From Shewanella gelidii (GTDB lineage Bacteria > Pseudomonadota > Gammaproteobacteria > Enterobacterales > Shewanellaceae), in contig NZ_BMPZ01000002.1 in assembly GCF_014647855.1 (NCBI RefSeq), forward strand, positions 512,317 to 576,316: a DNA stretch of 64,000 nt, in the 5' to 3' direction. Position numbers and translations under genes: made by a program. Below, piece after piece: positions 9,589 through 18,030 of this stretch (positions are counted from its first letter, which is position 1; each line of letters starts with the position of its first letter). A model generated the notes under the pieces. That model was not told where the DNA came from and did no database searches. It saw nothing but the letters and a program-made list of their open reading frames with translations.

Positions 9589-10071
9589 AGGGGAACTCCA
9601 ACTTATTATGCGACCGAACATTATAACGTGTTTTTAATATGAAGAGCTATCTCTATGGCGGCGGCATTGAGCAACCTTTGAAGGGAGTGGAGACAAAATG
9701 AAATCGGAGTGGGTACTTATATGCCTGCTGTGGAAGAAGTGTGATGTTTTCGCTATTTGGGTGTAAGTAAGGGTTAGAAATGGGAGGGCCAATCGAGATT
9801 TAGCGCAGTTAGCGGTGCAAGCGCAAAGTTAAGTCTCTAAAAAGCGTTACATTGTATGACAAGTTAGCCCCGTGACTTTTAAAGGCGGTATGATAATGCT
9901 TATAACAAAATGGGTTGTATTGAGTGTGATGAACAACGGGGTCTTTGGTTTTCGACAAATCGGCAACTGACGTCTGTTCATGAAAAAGAGATATTCAGCA
10001 TTGCGTGTACAAGGTGTACCCAGGCAGGCTGAATTTAAGTATTACTTTTGTTAAACATTGGATTGAGCAAT
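9589..10071. other. Intergenic region upstream of the patatin gene
   Basis: About 450 bp between the divergent helicase and patatin genes. A 22-codon ORF (9698-9766) follows a strong GGAGTGGAG, and a TATGATAAT-like -10 lies near 9888-9896. Neither is certain, and no RNA gene was recognised. Confidence 0.4.
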
Positions 10072-11028
10072 ATGGAACATGAACAAACAATAGCGCCTAG
10101 CAAACCAATTGTTGGCTTAGCATTAGGTAGTGGGGCTGCAAAAGGGTGGGCGCACCTTGGTGTGCTACGTGGCTTAGCGAATTTAGGAGTTCATCCTGAT
10201 AAAGTTGCAGGTTGCTCAATTGGTGCTGTGGTCGGTGCTGCGTATGCAAATGACATGCATCAAGAGTTAGAAGAGTGGGTACTTGGGTTTTCAAGTTGGG
10301 ATGTCTTGGGATTGATGGATTTAAGCTGGCGCCGTGGTGGCTTAATTGGGGGCGAAAAAGTGTTTGACGCCCTTGAATCTCGAATTGGTGATTTATCCAT
10401 AGAAAATTTGAAACGTCCATTTGCAGCCGTCGCGACTGATTTATATTCTGGGCAAGAAATATGGTTTAAACAGGGAGAGTTAAGGAGAGCGGTTCGTGCA
10501 TCTTGTTCAATGCCAGGGATTCTGCAGCCAATAAAGCATGGGGGACGTTGGTTGGTAGATGGTGCCGTGGTAAACCCCATTCCAGTTTCGATCACACGTG
10601 CTTTAGGTGCTGATGTTGTTATTGCTGTTGATGTGAATGGCCACCGTCGCAGTAAAATGCCGACCTTACCTGTTGAAATGGATGCAAATGCGGTCTCATC
10701 CTTATCCCATCAAGAGTCAGACCCTCATGATGAATCGGACTTTATGGATTTATTAGCAAGAGGAAAAGAGTATATAAGTGGCTTAACGGACAAGTTCTCT
10801 AATGATGAAAGAGCCGCCCCGGGGATGCTCGCTGTCATGTCGCAATCCATGGAAATATTAGAGCAGCGGCATAAACGTGCTCGCTTAATGGGCGACCCGC
10901 CAGATGTTTGTATTGTGCCAGACGTTGTGGATATAGGAACGATGGAGTTTCATCGGGCTAAAGAAGCAATATATGCTGGTGAAAAAGCCGTTGAGCAAGT
11001 GGCACATTTAATTGAAGCTGCGTTATAA
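10072..11028 (+). CDS. RssA-like patatin phospholipase
   Basis: A patatin-like serine hydrolase resembling E. coli RssA (YchK), presumed to act on membrane lipids from the cytosol. Catalytic elements are visible: the Gly-rich oxyanion loop LALGSGAAKGWAHLG, the nucleophile elbow GCSIG (Ser49) and the DGAVVNP motif supplying the catalytic Asp (Asp163). A TTG at 10048 extends the frame by 8 codons; ATG 10072, with GAG 5 nt upstream, is preferred and gives 318 aa, slightly longer than RssA. RssB, its usual neighbour in E. coli, is not adjacent. Confidence 0.88.
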   Translation: MEHEQTIAPSKPIVGLALGSGAAKGWAHLGVLRGLANLGVHPDKVAGCSIGAVVGAAYANDMHQELEEWVLGFSSWDVLGLMDLSWRRGGLIGGEKVFDALESRIGDLSIENLKRPFAAVATDLYSGQEIWFKQGELRRAVRASCSMPGILQPIKHGGRWLVDGAVVNPIPVSITRALGADVVIAVDVNGHRRSKMPTLPVEMDANAVSSLSHQESDPHDESDFMDLLARGKEYISGLTDKFSNDERAAPGMLAVMSQSMEILEQRHKRARLMGDPPDVCIVPDVVDIGTMEFHRAKEAIYAGEKAVEQVAHLIEAAL

Positions 11029-11595
11029 AACATCGCCAATTAAGCGTCATATAGATTTCCCTTGGTCACGCGCTCGGGAGGTTCCTGAGTTGGTCGTTTT
11101 TTGAGCCATCAGCCTAGCACAAATGTATTGGGTATTGTCGATACGCAATATTTGTTAAAGGTCACTGCCTAAATTGAGATTCCTTATTGCCAAGTGTTAA
11201 AACTTGGCAATAAGGAGAGAATATGAATTTAAATTAATTGTTGGGTGTGCTTACTATGATTGACGGTAAATTCATTCTGCATTGGTTTATTCCGCATGCG
11301 TTAAAGGCTAAGTGCGTTTGATTCTAATTGTTCATTGTTAATTGGTGAAGATTTCGCCATTAGTTGTTGCGATTGGCGTTTTGTTTTGAATTGATCAATT
11401 TGTAACGCGATGTTCGAAATTCTCCCTACAAAGAGATGGTTTTCTATGAGCCTAGACGGAGTCTGGTGTTCAACATTTCCTACCGATGAGTACACAGTTT
11501 CGGTTGTCTGAATTATGGTGAAGTCAAGTCAAAATTTAAATCAAATTCAGCTAAAAAATCCATTCTTATCGTTCTTTAGTCACATCTGCTAATTA
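11029..11595. other. Long intergenic region before nrdD
   Basis: No convincing gene. It holds a perfect 14-bp hairpin at 11182-11215 and a 64-codon minus-strand frame starting with GTG and lacking a ribosome binding site, which I do not call. Confidence 0.5.
11182..11215. repeat. Perfect 14-bp inverted repeat without T run
   Basis: CCTTATTGCCAAGT (11182-11195) and its exact complement (11202-11215) flank a GTTAAA loop. No T tract follows on either strand, so an ordinary intrinsic terminator is not well supported; it could be an RNA hairpin, a processing site or a protein-binding palindrome. Confidence 0.75.
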
Positions 11596-11609
11596 ATGAT
11601 CTAGATCAA
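11596..11609 (+). promoter_or_regulatory. FNR-like site upstream of nrdD
   Basis: ATGATCTAGATCAA matches the FNR consensus TTGAT-N4-ATCAA at 9 of 10 fixed positions. nrdDG is a classical FNR-activated anaerobic operon in E. coli, and the location about 110 bp before the nrdD start is suitable. Confidence 0.65.
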
Positions 11610-11637
11610 AGTAACCCATCTGTCTTTATTGCCTAAT

Positions 11638-11653
11638 ACGCTACATATTGTGT
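11638..11653 (+). promoter_or_regulatory. NrdR box 1
   Basis: ACGCTACATATTGTGT matches the NrdR box ACACWATATATWGTGT at all but two positions. It is the upstream member of a tandem pair whose starts are 31 bp apart, about three helical turns, the arrangement typical of NrdR operators. Confidence 0.75.
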
Positions 11654-11668
11654 CGTGAGCGCAACATT

Positions 11669-11684
11669 GCACTATATATGGTGT
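11669..11684 (+). promoter_or_regulatory. NrdR box 2
   Basis: GCACTATATATGGTGT matches the NrdR consensus at 14 of 16 positions and lies 31 bp after box 1, just upstream of the nrdD ribosome binding site. This also argues against the longer nrdD frame from 11655, which would run through it. Confidence 0.8.
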
Positions 11685-11717
11685 CTTTTTAAGCTAAGTA
11701 TGGAGAGGAATTGTTCA

Positions 11718-13835
11718 ATGCCTGTAGTTATAAAGCGGGATGGTTACCGCACGCCTTTTGACGAAACAAGGATACGGGATGCAGTAATAGCGGCTGCTGA
11801 TTCAGCAGATGTAAAAGATGACGATTACGCAGCAACCGTTGCGCATATGGCTGCCAAGCAGATCTCTGACTTAGAAGAAGTTGAAATTCATCATATCCAA
11901 GATGTGGTTGAAAATTTACTGATGGAAGGTCCTTATAAAGGGCTGGCTAGAGAGTATATTGAGTATCGCCATGATCGAGATACCTGCCGTGAAGCAAGTA
12001 GCCGTTTGAATCTAGAAATTAAAGGCCTTGTTGAGCAGAGTAATGCAGCGTTGCTCAATGAAAATGCGAATAAAGACTCAAAAGTAATCCCAACCCAACG
12101 TGACCTACTTGCAGGTATTGTGGCGAAGCATTATGCCAAGCGCCACATTTTGCCAAAAGATGTTGTGTCCGCTCATGAAGCTGGCGAAATCCATTTCCAT
12201 GACTTAGATTATGCACCGTTCTTCCCAATGTTTAACTGCATGCTGATTGATCTACGTGGCATGTTGACCAATGGCTTTAAGATGGGCAATGCAGAAATCG
12301 AGACGCCTAAATCGATTTCAACTGCGACAGCTGTAACGGCACAAATTATTGCCCAAGTTGCTTCTCATATTTATGGTGGCACCACGATTAACCGTATTGA
12401 TGAAGTGCTCGCGCCATTTGTGGCCAAGAGTTACGACAAACATTATGGTGTCGCATTGCAGTGGGGCATCACCGATGCCAAAGCCTTTGCTACGGCGCAA
12501 ACGGAGAAAGAGTGTCACGATGCATTTCAGTCATTAGAGTATGAAGTGAATACGCTCCATACTGCCAATGGGCAAACGCCTTTCGTGACGTTTGGTTTTG
12601 GTCTCGGCACATCGTGGGAATCACGACTCATTCAGCAGTCAATGATGAAAGTTCGTATTGCCGGCCTAGGTAAGAACCGTAAGACAGCGGTGTTTCCGAA
12701 GTTAGTTTTCGCAATTCGTGATGGTATTAATCATAAAGATGGCGATTGTAACTACGATATTAAGAAAATGGCTTTGAAATGCGCCTCCATGCGCATGTAT
12801 CCAGATATCTTAAATTACGAACAAGTCGAACGCGTTACTGGATCTTTCAAAACACCCATGGGATGTCGAAGCTTTTTGGGCACTTATGAAGTGGATGGAG
12901 AGCTCCAACATGAAGGCCGCAATAATCTGGGTGTGGTGAGTTTGAACTTACCTCGTATCGCACTCGAAGCGGACAATGATGAAGCGCGATTCTTTGAAAT
13001 TTTAGAGCAGCGATTGAAAGTCGTTCGTCGAGCATTAGATACGCGAATTGAGCGCTTGGCTGGAGTGAAAGCTCGTGTCGCACCAATCCTATACATGGAA
13101 GGTGCATGTGGCGTTCGTCTTCGTGCTGATGATGATATTTCAAGCATTTTCAAGAATGGTCGTGCTTCAATTTCTATGGGATATATCGGCATCCATGAAA
13201 CCATTAATGCACTCTACGGTCATCAAGAGCATGTTTATGAGAGTGAAACATTGCGCGAAAAAGCAATTGCAATAGTGAAGCGCCTTAAAGATGCAACCGA
13301 AGAGTGGAAGAACGAAACGGGCTACGGCTTTAGTTTATACAGTACACCAAGTGAAAACCTGTGTAGTCGTTTCTGTAAGCTTGATGCAAAAACCTTTGGT
13401 GTTGTAGAAGGTGTGACCGATAAAGGTTACTACACAAATAGCTTCCATTTGGATGTCGAGAAGAATGTTAATCCATACGATAAGATCGATTTTGAACAGC
13501 CTTATCCAGAATTAGCGAGTGGCGGTTTCATCTGTTATGGCGAATATCCAAATATTCAACATAATATTGAAGCATTAGAAAATGTGTGGGACTACAGCTA
13601 TAGCCGCGTACCTTATTACGGGACCAATACACCCATTGATGAGTGCTATGACTGTGGGTTTACCGGAGAGTTTAGCTGCACGAGTAAAGGCTTTACTTGT
13701 CCAAAATGTGGTAACCATGAGCCAAGTCGAGTCTCTGTTACACGTCGTGTATGTGGCTACCTAGGAAGTCCTGATGCGCGTCCGTTCAACCACGGAAAGC
13801 AAGAAGAAGTAAAACGTCGTGTGAAGCATTTGTAG
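11718..13835 (+). CDS. nrdD: Anaerobic (class III) ribonucleoside-triphosphate reductase
   Basis: NrdD makes dNTPs from NTPs without oxygen using a glycyl radical. Visible parts are an N-terminal ATP cone (KRDGYRTPFDETRIRDAV), the long catalytic barrel, a C-terminal zinc site built from CYDCGF and CPKCGNHEP, and the radical loop RRVCGYLG with Gly680. The frame extends upstream to 11655, but ATG 11718 with GGAGAGGA upstream gives 705 aa (E. coli 712) and the usual MPVVIKRDG start. It lies upstream of its activase nrdG, with an FNR-like site and two NrdR boxes in front. Confidence 0.97.
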   Translation: MPVVIKRDGYRTPFDETRIRDAVIAAADSADVKDDDYAATVAHMAAKQISDLEEVEIHHIQDVVENLLMEGPYKGLAREYIEYRHDRDTCREASSRLNLEIKGLVEQSNAALLNENANKDSKVIPTQRDLLAGIVAKHYAKRHILPKDVVSAHEAGEIHFHDLDYAPFFPMFNCMLIDLRGMLTNGFKMGNAEIETPKSISTATAVTAQIIAQVASHIYGGTTINRIDEVLAPFVAKSYDKHYGVALQWGITDAKAFATAQTEKECHDAFQSLEYEVNTLHTANGQTPFVTFGFGLGTSWESRLIQQSMMKVRIAGLGKNRKTAVFPKLVFAIRDGINHKDGDCNYDIKKMALKCASMRMYPDILNYEQVERVTGSFKTPMGCRSFLGTYEVDGELQHEGRNNLGVVSLNLPRIALEADNDEARFFEILEQRLKVVRRALDTRIERLAGVKARVAPILYMEGACGVRLRADDDISSIFKNGRASISMGYIGIHETINALYGHQEHVYESETLREKAIAIVKRLKDATEEWKNETGYGFSLYSTPSENLCSRFCKLDAKTFGVVEGVTDKGYYTNSFHLDVEKNVNPYDKIDFEQPYPELASGGFICYGEYPNIQHNIEALENVWDYSYSRVPYYGTNTPIDECYDCGFTGEFSCTSKGFTCPKCGNHEPSRVSVTRRVCGYLGSPDARPFNHGKQEEVKRRVKHL

Positions 13836-13854
13836 TTTGCGTCGAGTGACGAAT

Positions 13855-13885
13855 AACGGCGCCCTACAAGGCGCCGTTTTGTTTT
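13855..13885 (+). terminator. Hairpin between nrdD and nrdG, likely attenuator
   Basis: AACGGCGCC and GGCGCCGTT form a 9-bp stem with a 6-nt loop followed by TTTGTTTT. It sits in the 60-bp nrdD-nrdG gap with no separate nrdG promoter visible, so it would probably reduce rather than stop nrdG transcription. Confidence 0.8.
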
Positions 13886-13895
13886 GAGGAACATC

Positions 13896-14396
13896 ATGAA
13901 TTACCACAAATATTATCCAACAGACGTTATCAATGGTCCTGGAACTCGAGTGACGTTATTTGTCTCGGGTTGTGAACACTTGTGTAAAGGGTGTTATAAC
14001 CAAACCACTTGGGATCCTCGAGCAGGGCATTTATTTGATCAACAAATGCAGGATCAAGTGATTGCCGACTTGAAAGATACTCGAATTAAACGTCGTGGTT
14101 TATCTTTATCCGGAGGAGATCCGCTCCATCCGCAAAACCTCAATTCTATTTTGGAACTGGTTAAACGGGTTAAAAATGAATGTCCAGACAAAGATATCTG
14201 GTTGTGGACAGGGTATATGTATGGCGAGCTGAGCGCACCGCAGCAAGCGGTGGCTGAATATGTTGATATATTGATTGATGGTAAGTTTGAACAAAGTTTG
14301 GCCGATCCATCATTGCGCTGGCGCGGTAGTTCAAATCAAATTGTCAGAGATCTTTCCGATAAAAATCAAATTCAAATTTTAGAAATAGATGAATAA
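13896..14396 (+). CDS. nrdG: Anaerobic ribonucleotide reductase activase
   Basis: Radical-SAM enzyme that creates the glycyl radical on NrdD. The cluster motif CEHLCKGC (CxxxCxxC; Cys26, Cys30, Cys33) binds the [4Fe-4S] cluster, followed by the glycine-rich SLSGGDPLHP SAM segment. ATG 13896 with GAGGA upstream is chosen over an upstream in-frame TTG at 13884; the protein is 166 aa. It is downstream of nrdD behind the hairpin at 13855. Confidence 0.97.
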   Translation: MNYHKYYPTDVINGPGTRVTLFVSGCEHLCKGCYNQTTWDPRAGHLFDQQMQDQVIADLKDTRIKRRGLSLSGGDPLHPQNLNSILELVKRVKNECPDKDIWLWTGYMYGELSAPQQAVAEYVDILIDGKFEQSLADPSLRWRGSSNQIVRDLSDKNQIQILEIDE

Positions 14397-14638
14397 TTTA
14401 TAGAAGTTCGCGGCCGGCAACGTGCTTACTTTGTCCTGAAATTCAATATGGAAAATATTGATTGTGCAATATTAAACGCTCATCTTGATATGAGATTGTC
14501 AGTTTTATTCATTGGAACTGGCGTCCCCCATCACGCCGTTATGCGTGAAACGCTTGACCTCATTGCCCAGTAAGGCAATTGCTGCATCATTTCTATACAA
14601 GGAAAGCGTAAAAGACGCTACGGTCTTGGCGAACATGC
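14397..14638. other. Intergenic region before yibL
   Basis: About 320 bp separate nrdG from yibL. Apart from the yibL promoter at its right end I see no gene, terminator or RNA that I can support. Confidence 0.5.
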
Positions 14639-14647
14639 TGGTATAAT
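14639..14647 (+). promoter_or_regulatory. Extended -10 promoter of yibL
   Basis: TGGTATAAT is a perfect extended -10 element 78 bp upstream of the yibL start. The -35 position is poor, which is normal for extended -10 promoters. Confidence 0.6.
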
Positions 14648-14724
14648 ACTGGCCTTATGTGACTTACGTGTTGTTCTTTGAACTATTTGTGTGAGTTGCG
14701 CAAAGTCTTATTAAGGTGTTATTG

Positions 14725-15081
14725 ATGAATCTAAAGCAAGAACTTCACGATCTAAACGATAAACTCGATAAGTTTCGTCGTAAGCTCGCAGCAGCTGAAA
14801 AGCGTGGAGACCAAGCCATAATCCAGCAGTTCAAACGTGAAATCGCCACGGTTACAAAACGCATTGAAAGTATTAAGGGTCAACAGACCCGTCAGTTATC
14901 TAAAAAAGGAACTGATATTAAACAGCTTTCGTTTAAACGTGTGCTCACAAAAGCTGAACAGGCTGATATGGGCAAGCTCAAGAAGTCAGTGAAAGGTTTG
15001 GTCGTTGTTCATCCAATGACAGCTCTGGGTCGTGAAATGGGTGTAACTCAAGTCACCGGCTTCGCCCCCAAATCATTCTAA
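14725..15081 (+). CDS. yibL: YibL, ribosome-associated small protein
   Basis: A 118-aa DUF2810 protein matching E. coli YibL, especially the C-terminal half (LTKAEQADMGKLKKSVKGL, then VVHPMTALGREMG and TGF). The N-terminal half is a basic coiled coil. YibL has been reported to associate with ribosomes; its role is unclear. ATG 14725 behind TTAAGGTG is preferred to the in-frame GTG 14716 that lies inside that ribosome binding site. It has its own promoter at 14639. Confidence 0.92.
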   Translation: MNLKQELHDLNDKLDKFRRKLAAAEKRGDQAIIQQFKREIATVTKRIESIKGQQTRQLSKKGTDIKQLSFKRVLTKAEQADMGKLKKSVKGLVVVHPMTALGREMGVTQVTGFAPKSF

Positions 15082-15269
15082 AACACGCAATTTAATCCTT
15101 GGCCGACCATTCGCATTAGCATTTGATCTTCGCCTCGCCAACACAACCTTAGGTTATGGCTTGGTTTCTAGTCGACCTCAATAGAGCGTGAAATCACTGG
15201 AAGTTAGTTACCGAAAAAGAAGTACAGATTGATGTTCTTCAGATTGAACATCGTCGTTAAGGTAGATAA

Positions 15270-15884
15270 ATGTCGATAAAATACATAGCGTCTTCAACAT
15301 TACCTACACCGTGGGGCGTATTTAATATGCATGGTTTTGAAGATCTGAATACAGGTAAAGAGCACGTTGCATTAACCTACGGAGAGTTTGAACCAAATCA
15401 AGCCGTTTTGGGACGAATCCACTCCGAGTGCTTAACCGGTGATGCGCTATTTAGTTTGCGTTGTGATTGTGGGTTCCAGTTACAAACCGCAATGCAAAAT
15501 ATTGCTGAAGCGGGCCAGGGTTTTATTTTATATCTTCGTCAAGAAGGTCGTGGCATCGGACTTCTGAATAAAATAAAAGCGTATGAGTTGCAAGATAAAG
15601 GTGCAAATACGGTTGAAGCGAATGAGAAATTAGGTTTTCCCGCTGATATGCGGCAATACGACATGATTATTCCTATGCTAGAAAAAATTGGCGTCGATAA
15701 AGTGAAACTGATGACCAATAACCCGAGAAAGGTAAAAGCAATGCAAGGATTTGGGATTGAAGTGGTTGAGCGTGTCCCATTGCAAGTTGGCAAGAATCGA
15801 TACAATGAAAGCTATTTGAAAACGAAGTCGACTAAGTTAGGCCACATGATGTCCGAGCATCATTTTACTGACGGTAAAGATTAA
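15270..15884 (+). CDS. ribA: GTP cyclohydrolase II
   Basis: RibA opens the imidazole ring of GTP, the first step of riboflavin synthesis. The zinc cysteines Cys54, Cys65 and Cys67 are at the E. coli positions ([19 protein letters not shown]), and the catalytic region [12 protein letters not shown] is intact. Length 204 aa (E. coli 196). ATG 15270 follows AGGTAGATAA. It is a single gene ended by a bidirectional terminator; no FMN riboswitch is evident in the short upstream gap. Confidence 0.97.
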   Translation: MSIKYIASSTLPTPWGVFNMHGFEDLNTGKEHVALTYGEFEPNQAVLGRIHSECLTGDALFSLRCDCGFQLQTAMQNIAEAGQGFILYLRQEGRGIGLLNKIKAYELQDKGANTVEANEKLGFPADMRQYDMIIPMLEKIGVDKVKLMTNNPRKVKAMQGFGIEVVERVPLQVGKNRYNESYLKTKSTKLGHMMSEHHFTDGKD

Positions 15885-15898
15885 TCTCTAAAGTTAAA

Positions 15899-15925
15899 AA
15901 AGCCGCAATTGATTGCGGCTTTTTT
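15899..15925. terminator. Bidirectional terminator, ribA / DUF2132 gene
   Basis: AGCCGCAA-TTGA-TTGCGGCT is an 8-bp stem flanked by A and T runs, and so can serve ribA on the plus strand and the convergent gene on the minus strand. Confidence 0.9.
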
Positions 15926-15975
15926 GATCTGTTTTTGCACTGAAACTTTTGATGGTTAGCAAAGACTCTTCGTGG

Positions 15976-16275
15976 TTATTTTCCCCAAATATGAGCATTG
16001 AGATCCGTATCGTCACATGGCTGGTGGTCACTATCATTGACTGGTTTTGGCTTCGGCAGAGGCAGTTTATTGGTCTTTAGATATAAGTATTCAACTTTTT
16101 CCCTTGCCCATTGAGTCTTGCGTAAAAACTTAAGACTAGACTTGATACTTGGGTCATGGGTAAAACAGCGAATATTAATGCGAGCCCCTAACTCTTCCCA
16201 ACCATAGTGGTCGACAAGATCTGTCACAATTGTTTGCAGTGTAATCCCATGTAAGGGGTTGTTCTTTTGAGTCAT
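15976..16275 (-). CDS. VF530 / DUF2132 family protein
   Basis: A 99-aa protein with the conserved DUF2132 core [34 protein letters not shown] and [17 protein letters not shown]. The family (named after Vibrio VF530) is a small helical domain, thought to bind DNA from its structure; function is unknown. The C-terminal 30 residues are polar and variable. It is convergent to ribA. Confidence 0.88.
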   Translation of the reverse strand: MTQKNNPLHGITLQTIVTDLVDHYGWEELGARINIRCFTHDPSIKSSLKFLRKTQWAREKVEYLYLKTNKLPLPKPKPVNDSDHQPCDDTDLNAHIWGK

Positions 16276-16373
16276 GGATGAAGTAGCCAGTTTGAATTCT
16301 TTGAGGTTCTTGCCTAATTATATCACTGCTCTATATAAAAGGGCATTGGAGCCCTGCAGGAAGTCAGCAACAT

Positions 16374-16400
16374 AAAAAAAGCCGGAGGACAAAGCCTCCG
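16374..16400 (-). terminator. Terminator of cstA
   Basis: On the minus strand CGGAGG and CCTCCG form a short GC stem ending in a seven-T run. It lies 31 bp after the cstA stop. Confidence 0.85.
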
Positions 16401-16430
16401 ACTTGGACTAGCAACTGAATCATTCTTTAT

Positions 16431-17867
16431 TTAGGCTTCTTCAGCAAGGGCCTCTTCACCTTTGCCTTTGGTTTTAAAGATAACTAACGCAGCGATGACT
16501 AATGTAGTCACGATGCCACCACCTGTTGCCACATCAATTGGTAGTCCTGCACCAAGCTTGGCTGAGCTGAGCAAGAAGCTAATCACAACAGTTGTCATAA
16601 ACATCGCGGGTACTGTACAAATCCAATGGAATTTATTGTGACGCAGTAGGTAAGCAGAAGCTGTCCAAAGCATCAGTGCTGCTGTGGATTGGTTTGCAAC
16701 ACCGAAGTAGCGCCAGATAATCCCAAAATCAATCTGTGTGAGTGCCGCACCCAAGATGAATAGAGGGATAGCGAGCATAAGACGTTTTGGGAGTTGGATT
16801 TGCTTCATTTCAAAGAATTCAGCAAGGATTAGACGAGCCGAGCGGAATGCAGTATCTCCAGAAGTGATAGGCAACACAATGACACCTAAGATAGCCATAA
16901 ACCCACCAACTGCGCCTAGAAGGCCTGTTGAAGACTCATAGACAACATTCGCAGGGTTACCCGCCATACCTGCATTTAAACCATCGATACCGCCGAAGAA
17001 TGAAAGGGCAATCGCACACCATATGAGGGCGATAATACCTTCACCAATCATTGCACCGTAAAACACGAAACGGCCGTTATTTTCATTTTCAATACAGCGA
17101 GCCATAAGAGGTGATTGAGTCGCGTGGAAGCCAGAGACTGCACCACAGGCAATCGTAATAAATAGTGCAGGCCACAGTGGCATATCATTCGGGTTTAAGT
17201 TTTGGAAGAAATCGCCCATTTGGAAACCTGGAAGCATCGTGTGTTCACTTGAGAACGCCAATGCGATGGTTAGACCAATCGACATAAATAGCAGCAATGC
17301 GCCAAAGAATGGGTATAAGCGACCAATAATCTTATCAACGGGAACGATGGTTGCAATGAGGTAGTAGAGGAAAATGAACCCTAAAAACACAGTTACATCA
17401 AACCCGGTTAGTTTCGCAAGTAGACCCGCTGGTGCTTTAATGAAGACTACACCCACAAGCAGTAGCAAAACGATGGCAAATACATTCATAAAGTGCTTGG
17501 CGCCTTTACCAAGATACTTACCTGCTAGGTTAGGGACGGATTGACCATTATTGCGTACAGAGAGCATCCCTGAAAAGTAGTCATGTACCGCACCTGCAAA
17601 AATACAACCCACGACAATCCACAGCATTGCAGCTGGGCCATATAGTGCACCAAGAATTGGGCCAAAAATTGGACCCACCCCAGCGATATTTAGCAGTTGG
17701 ATTAAATACACTTTGCCTTTAGACATTGGTACATAATCAACGCCATCAGTTTTTGTAAATGCTGGTGTTGTTTTTTCGGCATTAATGCCGAACACTTTTT
17801 CAACAAAAGCACCGTAAATAAAGTAGCCGCCAATTAGCAGGCCGATACAGAGTAGGAACCACGTCAT
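16431..17867 (-). CDS. cstA: CstA-family carbon-starvation / pyruvate transporter
   Basis: A polytopic inner-membrane transporter of the CstA/BtsT family; E. coli relatives take up peptides or pyruvate. At 478 aa it is the short form, compared with about 700 aa in E. coli. It keeps the hallmark segments LLNIAGVGPIFGPILGALYG, AGAVHDYFSGM and FHATQSPLMARC. The ribosome binding site GGAGATAAATAAG precedes ATG 17867. It is followed upstream (minus strand order) by btsS and btsR, and its promoter region carries three BtsR-like repeats, so pyruvate uptake controlled by BtsSR is the best guess. Confidence 0.9.
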   Translation of the reverse strand: MTWFLLCIGLLIGGYFIYGAFVEKVFGINAEKTTPAFTKTDGVDYVPMSKGKVYLIQLLNIAGVGPIFGPILGALYGPAAMLWIVVGCIFAGAVHDYFSGMLSVRNNGQSVPNLAGKYLGKGAKHFMNVFAIVLLLLVGVVFIKAPAGLLAKLTGFDVTVFLGFIFLYYLIATIVPVDKIIGRLYPFFGALLLFMSIGLTIALAFSSEHTMLPGFQMGDFFQNLNPNDMPLWPALFITIACGAVSGFHATQSPLMARCIENENNGRFVFYGAMIGEGIIALIWCAIALSFFGGIDGLNAGMAGNPANVVYESSTGLLGAVGGFMAILGVIVLPITSGDTAFRSARLILAEFFEMKQIQLPKRLMLAIPLFILGAALTQIDFGIIWRYFGVANQSTAALMLWTASAYLLRHNKFHWICTVPAMFMTTVVISFLLSSAKLGAGLPIDVATGGGIVTTLVIAALVIFKTKGKGEEALAEEA

Positions 17868-17938
17868 CTTATTTATCTCCCCATTTTGAGTTGTGAGAAT
17901 TTTAAAAGATGACGTTAGAGGTGTCTTAAAGGACTCAG

Positions 17939-17987
17939 TGAGCGGTCAGATTCGTTAGGTAAGCGGCAATATTGATGCTTAAGCGGT
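17939..17987 (-). promoter_or_regulatory. Three BtsR-type direct repeats upstream of cstA
   Basis: On the minus strand: ACCGCTTA (17987-17980), GCCGCTTA (17967-17960) and ACCGCTCA (17946-17939). The outer two fit the motif ACC(G/A)CT(C/T)A described for E. coli BtsR (YehT) at yjiY (btsT), and the middle has one mismatch. Spacers are 12 and 13 bp; 13 bp is the E. coli spacing. The array ends about 70 bp before the cstA start. Confidence 0.8.
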
Positions 17988-18030
17988 TACGAATTTGCAA
18001 CATCTGTTTACAAATGTGAACTGGCAGACA

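Noticed and set aside
11301-11495. 64-codon minus-strand frame before nrdD
   Set aside because: It begins with GTG, has no ribosome binding site and no recognisable family.
11655-11717. Longer nrdD start at GTG 11655
   Set aside because: It would overlap the second NrdR box and add residues absent from the family.
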